A stretch of 64,000 nucleotides of DNA from Chimonanthus salicifolius (taxonomy: Eukaryota > Streptophyta > Magnoliopsida > Laurales > Calycanthaceae). Numbering within the stretch: position 1 is the stretch's first letter; the number at the start of each line of letters is the position of its first letter. The stretch is taken from NCBI GenBank assembly GCA_013350335.1, contig CM023540.1, positions 4,092,001 to 4,156,000 on the forward strand, given 5' to 3'. Shown piece by piece: positions 23,992-36,075 of this stretch. A program made the position numbers and the translations under genes. The notes beneath the pieces are model-generated. The model searched no databases. It was not told the DNA's origin and was given only the letters and a program-made list of their open reading frames with translations.

Positions 23992-24003
23992 AAAGGGGGA
24001 GAT
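23992..24003 (+). promoter_or_regulatory. Element B: terminal polypurine tract
   Basis: AAAGGGGGAGAT ends directly before the 3' LTR start TGTTAGTGCC. It is the plus-strand primer site. Confidence 0.85.
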
Positions 24004-25920
24004 TGTTAGTGCCTTGGCTTGGCCAAGCACCTATGTTTGTCAATCCCATGACTCGGAAAGAAGCACTTGCTGGAAGCTTGTAGACCCAAGATGCTCAAGA
24101 GAAAAGATCATGCTCCACCGGATTGAAGGTCATCGTTATGGCAATCACAAAACATGTATTATGGCCATAAATAACTTTAGGTGATACCCAGACCTTAGAG
24201 ATGACTATCCCTAGGCTTAGAATAACAAATGGTTAAAATAATATGAAGCCTAGTAAGGTTACTTGATAGTGAATTGGAAGCAAACTTGGAAATATGAATT
24301 AAAGTTCACTGTCAGCTCAATTAGTCTTATGTCACCGACCCCTCAGTGCAGTCAGGATCGACCCATCGTGGTCAAAGACTAGTCGGCCCGAAGGACAATA
24401 GGTTCTGGAACTTTAAACTGTTATTCTGGGTTTGCCTCTGATCAAGAGTCTCGTATGCACCGACCCCTCGGTGAAAGATTGAAACAACTACTCGTGGTCG
24501 ACGACTCATCGATCAAGATCTTGATTTCTGAAACTGTGAACGCATGTGGACTCTCGAAAAAACAAACATATCAGCAATCAAAGACCAATCGAGAGTACCA
24601 AGACCGACCACTCAGTAATGGGTGATAAATCGTTCTGGGTAACTAGTTTCTAAATTGAAATACTGTCAGGCATGTTTGGCATCAGAATGAGCCCCTCGTA
24701 TGGACCGACCACTCGGTACCATAAGTGTTTACCCATCGGCGAGAAACGACATGTTGACCGAGAAAGAATATTACCATTGGAAGTGCACTTAATGCACAAT
24801 GGTCAGAATTGTAACGGTAACATTTCTAGTCACCGACCTGTCGGTGCGACCGACCTGTTGGTACATTGCCGTTACTACAACCAATTGCCTTCGCTATATA
24901 AACCAATCTTTATGCAACCAGTTGGTATCCTTCGAACGGATCAGTTGGACCCTCATCTTCACTTGTGAGCTTAAACAAAGGCCAATAGAAGAATCACTCT
25001 CTCTCTCTTTTGTGCTTACATAGGGGAATCAAATACGACCAATCAAATGTATTGAGTTGGGAGAGAGAGAGGAATCATGAAAACTCATAAACAACCAATT
25101 GAGGATTGAGTTTGAAAGTGAGAAGGAGAGAACCATAAATTAGAAAATCCTTTGGTAGAACCAGCTTCCTTGATACCCTAGACTGTGATTGCTAAACGAC
25201 GGCTACGAGGAGGAACGTCGACATACATAGGTGAGATCTCGAAGAAGCATACATCAGAAGAAAAAGCGTCAAAGTCAAGTGCTTCTTGGTTTTAATTTTC
25301 TTTAAAACCTTTGTTCTGAAAGTGGATTGGGGAGTTACCCTGGAACCACTATAAAAAAATCTGGGGCGTTGTCTCCGGCACATAGGTGGGAGGAACTCCT
25401 GGCTAAATGGATAGGTGGAATTCTTATTCGAGAGTGGTGGGTGAAATTCCTAGCCTATTGAGTGAGGTGGAATTCCTACTCTAATTGTGAGGGTGCAAGT
25501 CTCCACTTAGTGGATTTTGGAGATAGCCCAAGGTTGAGCGAGTCCTAACAGTGGATGTAGGTTGGCCAACTGAATCACTTTAAATTCATCTTATGGTGTT
25601 TGATCTATGTGTGTTTATATTTACTATTTAAGTACTTCTCTTAACACACATCACTTTGTATATTGATTATCTTATTTTATACATTGTGCACAAGCATCGA
25701 TAATCAAACATTATGTAAAGGGTCATAATCTTAATTTGATCAATTATTGAAATTATCACACTAAACAAATTTTTTGATATATGTTCTGCTGCACTCAAAT
25801 TAATAAAGAAATTTGTAAACATCATGAACAATGGGATTGACCTATTCAACCCCCCCCCCCCCCCCCCCCCCCCCTCTCTGTCAATATAATATTCTAGCAT
25901 ATTGAAAATCGGAGCTTTCA
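24004..25920 (+). repeat. Element B, 3' LTR (1917 bp)
   Basis: Collinear with 9859-11862. Palindromes of the ACCGACC..TCGGT type recur near 24336, 24460, 24700 and 24831, and the TATA box TATATAAA is at 24895-24902. It contains an uninterrupted run of 25 C at 25850-25874 where the 5' LTR has a mixed C-rich tract. Confidence 0.9.
24895..24902 (+). promoter_or_regulatory. TATA box of B 3' LTR
   Basis: TATATAAA in the same context as the 5' LTR copy at 10843-10850. Confidence 0.65.
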
Positions 25921-27384
25921 GGTTTTTTAATCAAATCCATTATCCTATCACACCAACTTCCTTTAAGGAGTGGGTACTCATATTGGTGGGGCCCAAGCAA
26001 GGGAAAGGTACATCATCAAGTCCTATATACCCTTTGGGTCTTACCCCAACGCTAGTTATTCTCAATATCACCATGCCCATTAGCACAATATCCCATACTC
26101 ACATCCTAGATAACCTCCTAGGCACACATCAGTGAGTAATACCAAAGGGAAAACATATTCATAATTACATGGGCAACATATATGTCATAATCACATCATG
26201 ACCATAATTTTACAATAATAGCAGGATAGCACATTCCACTACGTTTCATACATTCAACATAATTATCACATTGGTTTATTTTAGGGACATAGACTACACA
26301 CCAACCTTAAGATATACACATCGTTATTTACATATATTCTTAATCTTTGCAATTTATTCAACCCGTCTCATGTTGGTTTAACATCTTAAGTCCAATAACT
26401 CTCTCGTCACAGCATAAATCCAATTAAATTCATCAATAAATTATTTGAGCCTTTCACAAGGGTCTCCAACAATTATCACAAATTTCTATCATTATAACAA
26501 GATAATAGATATGATACAAATCACATAATGAGAGAATTAATAGTAACTCATGCATAGCATAGGGCACATCCATCATATTTATCATTCATTGAACACATCA
26601 ATAACACAGTACATTCCCTAAATCAAGGAAATAACATACATGCAATCATACAATATGTGTGTAGCAATCCTCATCTCAAAATCACAACGTCTCTGGTTGA
26701 TCTTCGGGTCGTACCTCAAAGGGTTCAAGGTTCAAAGGCTCTAATCAATCAAAATAATGTAATACATCCCTTTTAGTTCATAGATTAGAAAAAAATCAAA
26801 GCTTAAAAGCAAAAGCCCCAAAATTAGACCCAAGATTTACCCCTAAAACAGATTAATTCCTTCAATCTAAGGAAAATCCCCAAATATCCTCCCATGAATC
26901 ATCTCAAAAAATAGCATATACCCTTTTTCCCAATTTACTTCCCTTCGTATGGGTTCAAAACTCAGTACCAACTCAGATCTACACCCAAACAAGGTTACAT
27001 AACAAAAATTCCCAATTACTTCCATGGATTCCTCTCCAAATAAGGCCTAAAAGGCATCACATACTCTATTCTCAACACATCCCATTAAGTTCTCATCAAA
27101 TAAGAGGGAAAAAAAGAAAAGAAAATGATCATAGATCTTACCTTTGGAGGAGAAGGAACTGTGCAAAGGGGCGCTCTAAGAGTAGGAAATCCGAATCCAA
27201 AGCCTTTAGTGGGTGAAAATCAATAGAGGGAACGAAGAGGAAGTAAAGGTTTGTTGTTAGGGAAGAAGGGATGGCTGTTTGGAAGAGGAAGGAGGTGAAA
27301 TAAGCCTAATTTCGTGTAAACACGGACTTATGTACGAACTTAATATTTTAATAATATATATTTTTTTTAGGTCGGGTCATTACA
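25921..27384 (-). mobile_element. Element A, 3' LTR, 5'-start part
   Basis: On the minus strand an LTR starts TGTAATGACCCGACC at 27384. The right neighbour (27385-27405) is a strong polypurine tract on the minus strand. This is therefore the start of a minus-strand 3' LTR, running left until element B ends at 25920. With 8823-9858 it would form an LTR of about 2.5 kb. Confidence 0.55.
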
Positions 27385-27405
27385 ATCCACCCCCCTTAAA
27401 AGAAA
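27385..27405 (-). promoter_or_regulatory. Element A: polypurine tract
   Basis: The minus strand reads CTTTTAAGGGGGGTGGAT directly before TGTAATGACC, the expected layout for plus-strand priming. It sets the orientation of A. Confidence 0.75.
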
Positions 27406-28462
27406 TTTCGCCACTGAAATTCAATTATTTTAGGGCTCTAACTTTTGTCCTAAATCTCACAAATCCTGCACGGCTTCATCGACAGGGCCCTCAAATATAG
27501 CTACTGGTCATCAGTCTCTCTGGACTCAACCAAACAATGCCATCAACATGCTTAAATCACACGTGGACAATGTAAGAGGGCCTACGCCATGGCTCTCATA
27601 TTGCAGCTCTACACGTTGCACATTAACTCATTACAAATAAAAGCTTTCATCTTGAAGCAAATATAAAGTCTATAAGTGGCTAATAGACCCAACATTCCAA
27701 CACAAGGAATACAAAATCTGGGTACATCTCATCAAAGCACTCTATCGAAATAGGAGTCTTGAAGACTTCCAAAAAACAGATATCAAAGAGTCCGAAATAC
27801 CAAAATCCCCATCACAAGCACAAGAGATCACCAGCTCTCGGCGCTTTACGGCCAATAACCTGGAGATCTGTTGTTACATTCTAGTTTCGAGTGCTATTAT
27901 TATATATAACTAAGACTGTCGACCCATCAACATCCACGATAGATCGTGGCTAAACATTGAGACCATTGATGCATCGTTCGAATATGTCGATTGCCAGTCA
28001 GTCAGTGAATTCCTGGAACTCTTAGATAGACACTATTGCAGGTGTCGATATGTCGGCACCATCATGGTTGACGCATCGACAGGCACGACATATCGGGGTT
28101 ATCCATTGCTCCTCTTGACACATCGTGATATTCGATGTGTCGTGACTATGTATCGGAATGTCGACACATCGTTTCTGACATGTCGACAGCCAGACCTTCT
28201 GTAAAATTCCAGAGCTCTCAAATTGATACTATCATGAGGCTCGATGTATCGTCGATCTCCGGTCGACATATCAACCGATTTGACAAATCAAAAATACCCT
28301 CGGCAACATGTCGTCGAATACACTTGTCGACATATCGATAGTGTCGATATATTGTCCTGAAATTAAAACGTGTTGCCAGGTCAATTGACCTTAACTGATT
28401 TCTTCTCTCCATTCTAATACTCAATACATTTGAGTAATAATATCATAAGCACACAAACACAC
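27406..28462 (-). other. Element A interior, 3' part, with TGTCGA-rich palindrome array
   Basis: No domain recognised. From about 27910 to 28350 the sequence is dense in short CpG-containing inverted words (TGTCGACA, CGACATATCG, CGATGTGTCG, ACATGTCGACAG). The 68-codon ORFs on both strands at 28135-28424 mirror each other because of these inverted words and are not credible genes. It ends at 28463 where element E starts. Confidence 0.55.
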
Positions 28463-29360
28463 TGTAACGCCCCACTCTTTTTCACTCTCCGAAAATCAGA
28501 GTATTTTTTTTATATTAATAAAGAGTGGGAGAGAGCGGGAACGTCACGACGCGAGCTAAGTCCAAGTTTCCAAAACCCGACCCTTGACTGGCCACCTTTA
28601 CGTGTGCGTGGACTGAGTCCATTAAAACATTTCACACGCTCTAAGAATACTTGCGGGATTAACATATGAATAAAATATCATTCATATACATGACATTAAT
28701 AAGCAAGGAAGCCAATCACCATATAATTAACTGAAACTTAATTAATATCAACCATAGCAAAATAAATCTAAGTTTTTACAATCCAAAATATCAGTTCTCC
28801 CAATACATCATTCCAAAACCATTAAAAATAACATAAGCATAAATCTGCCAAACTCCTACGCTTGGCTCCCTTCATGTCCCATGTCCTTGTCATTTCCTAT
28901 TCTATCATCTATAGGGTAGCAGTAGGGCGTTAGTCAACGCGCCCATTAGGAATTCCAAGTATGGTTATGTACACATAGGATCAATATAAAAATCAAGATA
29001 AGTACATCATATCAAAACTGTAAAACTCTCATAGTACTAAAAACAGTGCATGATACTCATATCAAATCATGCTAATGTATGTATCATGTCATGGGTGTCA
29101 TATGGCAATGATCTCTCACCGAATTTCCATATCCAATCACCACACAAATCATATCAATAGATTCCTTGATAAATAAAGCCATATCAAAGTGTTCCCTTGG
29201 CCATTTACGTCTGCAATGTTTTGTGACGACACGACCAGGTCACTGTTATACCTCCCCACATATGTTAATCGGAATTACCGATGGAGTGTGGACTCCTCCC
29301 TCTGCGCGGGGTTTCGGAACTGTTTACCCAGGAGTTTTTTGGCCCAGACTATGCCGTACC

Positions 29361-32300
29361 TATAATAGCTCGGCTTTTTAAATCAGGAAGTATATTGGCT
29401 ATTTATTTATTTTAATTGTTGAAATTGAGAATTTTGATGAAATGGATGTTAGATGGATCAAATTGGGGTAATGGCCCAAGTATGGTCCAATGGACCATGG
29501 ATAGACTTGATTTTATTTAATTGGGCCAATGATGGTCAATTGGGTCAAATGCCCAGTTGGGACCCAATGGGACAAGATGGATTGAGCATTAGGGTAAATG
29601 GGTAAGTAGTAGGTTTAATTGGGTCATGGGTCCAATTAAGATCAAAGACATAGGGTATATCTCATTGGCAAATGTAGGAGTGGAATTATCCAAGTGGCTT
29701 GGCCAAATGGCATGGCCAAGTGGGACCTAACTCCACCTCATCAAGTGAGGTGGCGTGTGGACCAAGACAATGTGGGACTGACCACCGTGGTTGACTTGGT
29801 CAACCATGGGTGGGTCAAAGATAAATTAAAGAGGATTAAATGTGGTAAGTGGAATTAGATTAATTAATTAAAACACCTAAGTTAGATGGAAATAAAATCC
29901 ATGATTGAGTTAGGAGTTGAGTTACATTAAAGGTGAGTCAAATGGGGGTGAGTTACCTAGAAAATGGAGTGAGTCAAGTGGGTGGTTTCATCTCATGGAA
30001 ACCACCAAACCACCAAGATGAAACCAAGCAGCCAAAACTATTGGGATGGGGTGGGTGTGCCATGTGGAGGGCATGCTCCCCCTTGGCTAGACCAAGAGCT
30101 TAGGTGGAGGGCATACATTGGCCAAAAGTGAGGTGGTGGTTCCACCTCATCCAAACCACCAAACCACCCATAGAAAACAACCAAAACCGTTGGGCACAAG
30201 GGGGTGGTATGTGCCATGTGGAGGGCATGCTCCCTCCTTGGCTAGACAAGATGCTTGAAATGGGGACATGCAAGACCTTGCATTGGTCCAAAGAGAGGTG
30301 GTGGTTTCATCTCATGGAAACCACCCAAACCACCAAAGGAGCCCAAGCCAAAACCGTTGGCATGGAGTGGTGTGTGCCATGTGGAGGGCATGCACCCTCT
30401 TGTTTGGTCAAAGAGCCCATGGGGAAGACTCCACATTGATGAGGGTGGAGTCTAACCCAAGGCAACCCAAAACAAGATGGGGAAAAGCTAGGGTTTTCCA
30501 TCTCGTCTTTCATCTCACTCTCTCCCTCTCTCCCTCCCTCTCCTAGCTGACCATCACTCTAGGAGAAAGAAGAAAAAGACTTAGAGAAATTGGGACCTCA
30601 AGCTTGGCCGACCTCTCTCACAAGACAAAAGAAAAGGACTAAGGGTTTCCATTCTCTCCTCCTCTCCCTCTCTCAAACATTCACCAAGGCCGAACCACCT
30701 TCTTGGGGGTTTCATCTTAGACCGTCTCCCTCTCAAGGCCAAAGATCAAGAAGGAAGAAAGAAGAAAGACTAAGGAAAAGATCGGAGGAGAAAGAAGGAG
30801 TGAAAGAAACCGGAGGGGCAGCGGAATCGGTAAGTATCACTTAACAAGATTTTATTAATTTGAAGGAGTTAAAGGAAACCATGGAATCCCATTTTTGGAT
30901 TGGAGAGTTGACCAAAATATTATGGGCCATGGATTTAAAATCCATCCAATAAATGGGATTGAAAATGGACAAACCCTAATGGGTAAGATAGGCTATGAAA
31001 TGATTGGAATATTAAGGACATTATGTATATATGGCTAGGACCTTTTGCATGAACCATATAAGGATTATGATCATGGATCATGGGTTGGCCTTGCATGGCC
31101 GAACCCTAATTGTTATGGATGTATGGAAAAGATCTCATGCATGTCTAAGATAAGGCATATGATCAAGATCATGGTTTGTCCCTTGCATGACCAAACCCTA
31201 GATTTCTATGTATATGGATCATGAGAACTAAAAAGGATTTGGATGAGGTTCGGCCATGATGTATGGCCGAACCCCATCAAGGGATATAATCATAAGTATG
31301 TGATGTTTAAGGGTAAGTGATGAACCAAAGGGTTCGGCCATGTTGTCTGGCCGAACCCCATGGAAGTATATTGATGGTTTGTAATGGGTTTTAAAAGATG
31401 AAAATCATAGATACATGTTAAGGATTTTAAAGGGTTTCAAAGGAGGGAAATAATGGAGAAATGTTAATCATTTTAAATGGTCTAAAATGTTGTAATGGTG
31501 AAGAACCATGGACCATGGGTTCGGTCATGTTGTATGGCCGAACCCCATGGAAAGATATTGATGGACTTAGATGGGTTTGAACCATGGAAATGATGGAAGA
31601 CATGTTGATGGACTTTGGGTTGTAAAAAAATGACCTAAGTGTATGATTAAAACCCCCCCATGGAGGGACTTTGTTTATGGGTCTAAAATGTTGTAAATGA
31701 TTTTAAAGGGAGGATGAAAATGAACATCATGGGTCCGGCCATGTTGTATGGCTGAACCCCATGACCCATTTTATGGACATTTTGGATCTATGCATGCATG
31801 TTTAAAATGAATGGATTATCAAGCTAAGGAATGGAGGTATTTGTTAGGGTTTTATGTCATGATTAATGAATCAATTATGGATCCATGTTTATGGATCAGT
31901 TATGGACCTAAGTATGTATAAATAAAAGGAATGATTAGCCATGGAAAGAATGATGGCAAAGAGGTAAATATGGTGAAAATGGAAGGACAATGGGTTCAGC
32001 CATAGTGTATGGCCGAACCCCATGGAGGATGTTTTTTGTGGACTTAGGGTTTTATTAATGGTAAATGGTTAACTCAGGTGTGTTTGGATTAATGAATCAA
32101 AGGATGGCATAATCTTGGAACCACATGATTAAAATGATCTAAGGATTAAAAAAGGACCCAAAACCAAGTGGGTGAGGTTCGGCCATGTGGTATGGCCGAA
32201 CCCCACTTAAGGCATATTTGTGGACTTGAGCATGTTGGAAATCAAATAAAACATTGGTTTGACTTGTTGATATGTGATAAGGTAACAGGATCTCACAAGC

Positions 32301-33608
32301 GGTGCGCGATCGGTGATCGATCTTTGGACGAAAGACCAAGGACCCGGTATTTAGGCATTGGTAGGATTCCTACCTCATTGAAAACCATGGAATATGTATA
32401 TGTGATGTTTTTACTTGAATTATTTTGGTATTAAATTATATGTCTTAATGATGGGATTTTGAATGCTATGGTACTTATTATTATTACATAGCAAGTTGCA
32501 CTTGAACCTCATGCATGGCATGGGAGGGATACTATGGAGTTGTGATACCTTGATGAAGACTTTCCATCAAGAGGGTACTTTGTGATTGTGATGCCTTGAT
32601 GAGGATTTTCCATCAAGAGGGATACTATGCTTGAGATATAACCGGAGTCCACGCTCCGTCAGGGTGACCGATAAACAAACGTGGGGATACCTTGATGTGC
32701 ATTTTCCATCAAGAGGGATATTATGTGATTATGATACCTTGATGAGGCTTTTCCATCAAGAGGGATACTATGTGATTGTGATATCTTGATGAGGCTTTTC
32801 CATCAAGAGGGATACTATGTGATTGTGATACCTTGATGAGGCTTTTCCATCAAGAGGGATACTATGTGATTGTGAATACCTTGATGAGGTTTTTCCATCA
32901 AGAGGGATACTATGTGATTGTGATACCTTGATGAGGATTTTTCCATCAAAAGGATACTATGTGATGGTGATATGGATGATGGGTGGGACTCATGGCATAT
33001 GACACCCATGGCATGGCATTGACTTGCATGGTTTTGACATTACTTACATTTATGTGTTTTTGTTATACTAATCCATGTGTTGACCCTACTCGAAGTACCT
33101 ACTGGGCGCGTTATCTAACGCCTTACTTCCACGTTAGATGATGACACAGGAAATGGACAAGGCGATGGACGTGATCGGAGCCAAGTCTAGGAGCTTGGAG
33201 GAGCTAGATTGATTTATGTAAGTTTTATTTATGGAAATGTAATTTGAGTAATTAGCTCGTTGGACTGTAACAACTTAGACTATTTGCTATGGTTTGGACT
33301 TTGCTTTTGGATATTCTAAGTTAAGGTATTTATTAATTAAGTGATGTACTTCCTTGCTATTTAACAATTGGTAGGATAGACTCTATTATAATTTCTGCAT
33401 TAAGTTTACTTTCCGCAAGCTTAACTTATTACTTGTGAACCGTTCTCGTGGACTTAGTTCCGCGCACACGTAGGGTTGGCCAGTTAAGGGCTAGGCTTTG
33501 GAAGCTCGAACTTAGCTCGCGTCGTGACATCCAGCTCTCTTGTCACTCTTCTTTTCAAAAAAAAATATACTCTAATTTTCGGCGTAGTGAAAGGGGCGGG
33601 GCGTTACA
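29361..33608 (+). mobile_element. Solo LTR F (gypsy, 4248 bp) in the LTR of E
   Basis: Begins TATAATAGC (the usual TG start has mutated to TA) and ends GGCGTTACA. It is flanked by perfect TSDs GTACC at 29356-29360 and 33609-33613. It is the same family and block order as D: CC(G)TGGTTGAC/GTCAACCATGG (29785-29809), degenerate 121-bp units (29985-30440), GGTTCGGCCAT hairpins (31248, 31329, 31518, 32177), GGTAGGATTCCTACC (32360-32374) and a ~48-bp minisatellite (32530-32965). Confidence 0.92.
32530..32965. repeat. Minisatellite in solo LTR F (~48-bp unit, about eight copies)
   Basis: The unit is ACCTTGATGAGG plus TTTTCCATCAAGAGGGATAC, with CTTGATG/CATCAAG arms, interrupted once by a CGGAG..CTCCG unit near 32641. 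It matches the short-unit array of D. Confidence 0.85.
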
Positions 33609-34114
33609 GTACCCATTTCTAGCAATCCCGGACAAGGCCAACATATCAATAGTTCGCATAGCTTCATACCAGCTAGTCTCAAGCCCAAATTCATGTCCGG
33701 ACAGCTTATAACTTGGCTTGTTGTCCCATGTATTCCCTTCCACACTATGCATGAGAATATGAATGCAAAAATGCTATGCGTAATATCATTGAAAACAAGT
33801 TTATAAACACATATCATTTGTTATACTCAAAATAAACATCATAGTTGGAATAAAACCAGTATCATATAAAATCCATAGTGTCTCAATAAGGTAGGAATCC
33901 TACCAACGTTCGATTTACTGTCCTTGCTGTTTTGTGGTGATACGTTCAACGATCACGTCGAAACGAATCACAAACCCTTTGTGAATCTCCTTTCCTTATT
34001 AAATTCAATCGCATACATAAATCAATTTATCCATTTAATTTTAATCATCCCTTACATCCTTCCAGATAGACTGAAACATCTGGAAAAATTAATTTAAATT
34101 TAACTTTTCAATTC

Positions 34115-34690
34115 AATCGATTGAATCTCTGATTCAGTCGACTGAATCACGTTCAATTACTGTTCTCTGCCTTACCCGCAGACTTTCAGTCAACTGAATA
34201 CAATATTTAGTCAGCTGAAACCCAACTCGATATTGTTTACCCTTGACCTGTAACCTTTCAGTTGACTGAATAATAGATTCAGTCGGCTGACTCTGAGTCA
34301 AACCCTCTGTATTCTCGGTCAATCCTCTTTCAGTCGACTGAGTCATAGATTCAGTCGGCTGACTTTGGATCAAATCATCTCTGTGTTCGGCCAGTATAGA
34401 TTCAGTCGACTGAATCAAGGATTTAGTCGGCTGAATCATCAACCAATAGTTTACGTGTTTGATAAGTATACATTCAGTCTTACTTATTTGGTATGTCTAT
34501 TCTCAGTCGACTGAATCCTAGATTCAGTCGGCTGAAACACCATTATATCCCATATATTTTAATCCAGGCCATGTTCAGTCGAATGAATCTTATGATTCAG
34601 TCGGCTGAAACTCACAGAAACTCTTTTCTGTTTCGGCCAACACCAGTTCAGCCGACTGAATCCCATATTCAGTCGACTGACTGTTTGTCA
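34115..34690. repeat. CAGTCGACTG palindrome array in E LTR (about 16 copies)
   Basis: Variants of the 16-bp palindrome ATTCAGTCGACTGAAT occur in pairs. The members of a pair are about 20 bp apart, and pairs recur roughly every 70 bp (about 34258/34277, 34326/34346, 34399/34420, 34502/34523, 34573/34596, 34647/34668). Many copies read CAGTCGGCTG or CAGCCGACTG, one transition from the perfect form. The minus-strand frame reading QSTES repeats is a by-product. Confidence 0.9.
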
Positions 34691-35867
34691 GTCTTCTCTA
34701 TTTGCATATTTTGTAAATCGCTTCTTCATGAAATTTATTCCTTATCATTTTTAAACATATATATCATTATTCATATAAGTCTTGATGTACTTACTACACC
34801 CCCTAGCCAAGGCTAGGGTCTTTTCCTTAATTCATTCAATCTTATGCCATTAAAACATGATTCTAAATTCAATCCTTTGGTTTTGGTTTTCAACACATAC
34901 CCATTCCTCAAATGGATTTCCAATTCCATGCCCCTATGATTGCTTGGCCAGCCCTTCCAACCAAATATGGAACCCATAGGTTCAACCACACCATGGCGAA
35001 AACTATGGTTCACCCTTAATCTTAATCCTATATTGTTAAACTCAAAACCATACCTTATTTCCCGTCTCCTTCGTTTCTTTTTTATCTGAATTCCTTCCTT
35101 TGTTCTTCAGCAATTCTCTGAGTCTAGAGATGTAGGTGGAAGAGATAGAGATAGAGGAGAAGAGGAAACTCTTGTGTACAAGAGATAGAATCGGCCAAGG
35201 GGTGGGGTGTGCCCCTTGGTTGGTGTCTCTTTGTAAACCAGTCCAACCCTTCCACTTCCTCTCTTAATGGTTTATCTAACCAAGGAGTTCCTTGGCTTAA
35301 CCAAGGAGACTCTTTGACTTCCAACGAGCCATGGGTTTCATCCCCCATTAGATGGAAACTCTCCATCTTTCCACTTAACTCACCTTGAGATGGAAGTCTC
35401 CTCAACTTCTCATCTTAAATCAATTGGAGTCACTCGTGGTTGACCAAGTCAACCATGACTTAGCCGACCTTGCATGTACATGATACGTGGGTCCCATCTT
35501 AGCCATATCATTTGATGATGTGGCATCTTGCCTAGTTGGCTTCCATGCATGCGACATGGCAATGCCACTTCACCTGATGAGGTGGATTTAATGTATTTGA
35601 TCTTAATTGGGTACCTGACCCAATTAATTTAACCTTAGCCATTTACTTTAAAATTAAGTTCACTATGAGCCATTGGGTCCCAATTGGATAAATGACCCAT
35701 TTAATTAGACTTACCCATGATCCATTGGGTCTTAATTAGGTAATTGACCCAGTTCCTTAACCATCTAAGGTCCATTTCCATTATTTAAATCTCAAATTCC
35801 ATTCATTCATAATTTAAATAGATCAAACTAATATATTTATTCGTAATGGAAAATCTGGTGTGTTACA

Positions 35868-36075
35868 ATATTACCCTATTTTGAAATTTTCATCCCGAAA
35901 ATCGAGCGAAGTAGGGTTTCAAACAACTTATACAAATAGCTCAAGGTGAGCTGCTCTCATTTTTTATTTAAGTTCCCAAGTGGCTTCCTCATTACCATGT
36001 CGATCCCATACCACTTTGACGAATTGAATTGCTCGATTCCGTAACACCTTTTTGCTCTGTCTCAATCACTCTGAC
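35868..36075 (-). pseudogene. Element E: chromodomain tail of integrase and polypurine tract
   Basis: On the minus strand, 36070 leftward encodes the end of the integrase chromodomain, including VVWDRHGNEEATWEL, followed by an in-frame TAA after only two more residues. The purine tract before the LTR is at about 35868-35882. The upstream part of the same gene is at 39494-39904, separated by solo LTR G. It aligns with J (449-640) and with H (about 49440-49573). Confidence 0.8.

Larger units (their letters stand above)
9859..25920 (+). mobile_element. Element B: copia-type, Sirevirus-like LTR retrotransposon, deleted, with two nested LTRs
   Basis: The paired LTRs (9859-11862 and 24004-25920) start TGTTAGTGCC and end CTTTCA. 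A primer binding site (11865) and a terminal polypurine tract (23992-24003) complete the frame. After removing the nested LTRs C and D, only about 3.5 kb of interior remains. No RT, RNase H or integrase is visible, so B is non-autonomous or internally deleted. The Sirevirus assignment rests on repeated GGGGGA tracts in the 3' interior, palindromes clustered just before a TATA box and a CACCGGA motif. All three are reported hallmarks of that genus. Flanking 5-mers are GATTC and GGTTT, at best a decayed TSD. Confidence 0.7.
28463..35867 (-). mobile_element. Element E, 3' LTR, split by solo LTR F
   Basis: On the minus strand it begins TGTAACACACC (35867), next to a purine tract and the chromodomain tail, and ends GGCGTTACA (28463). 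Without F and one TSD copy it is about 3.15 kb. It contains the CAGTCGACTG palindrome array (about 34115-34690), GGTAGG..CCTACC (33890-33904), a TGGTTGAC/GTCAACCA repeat (35437-35455) and the GGGCG..CGCCC block (about 28922-28945). It lies left of E's internal region, so it is the 3' LTR. The 5' LTR is beyond the window. Confidence 0.88.

Noticed and set aside
34134..34442. Minus-strand ORF with QSTES-type repeats as a repetitive protein
   Set aside because: It is only a translation of the CAGTCGACTG palindrome array in the E LTR. The reading frame is not kept in the matching array of I.
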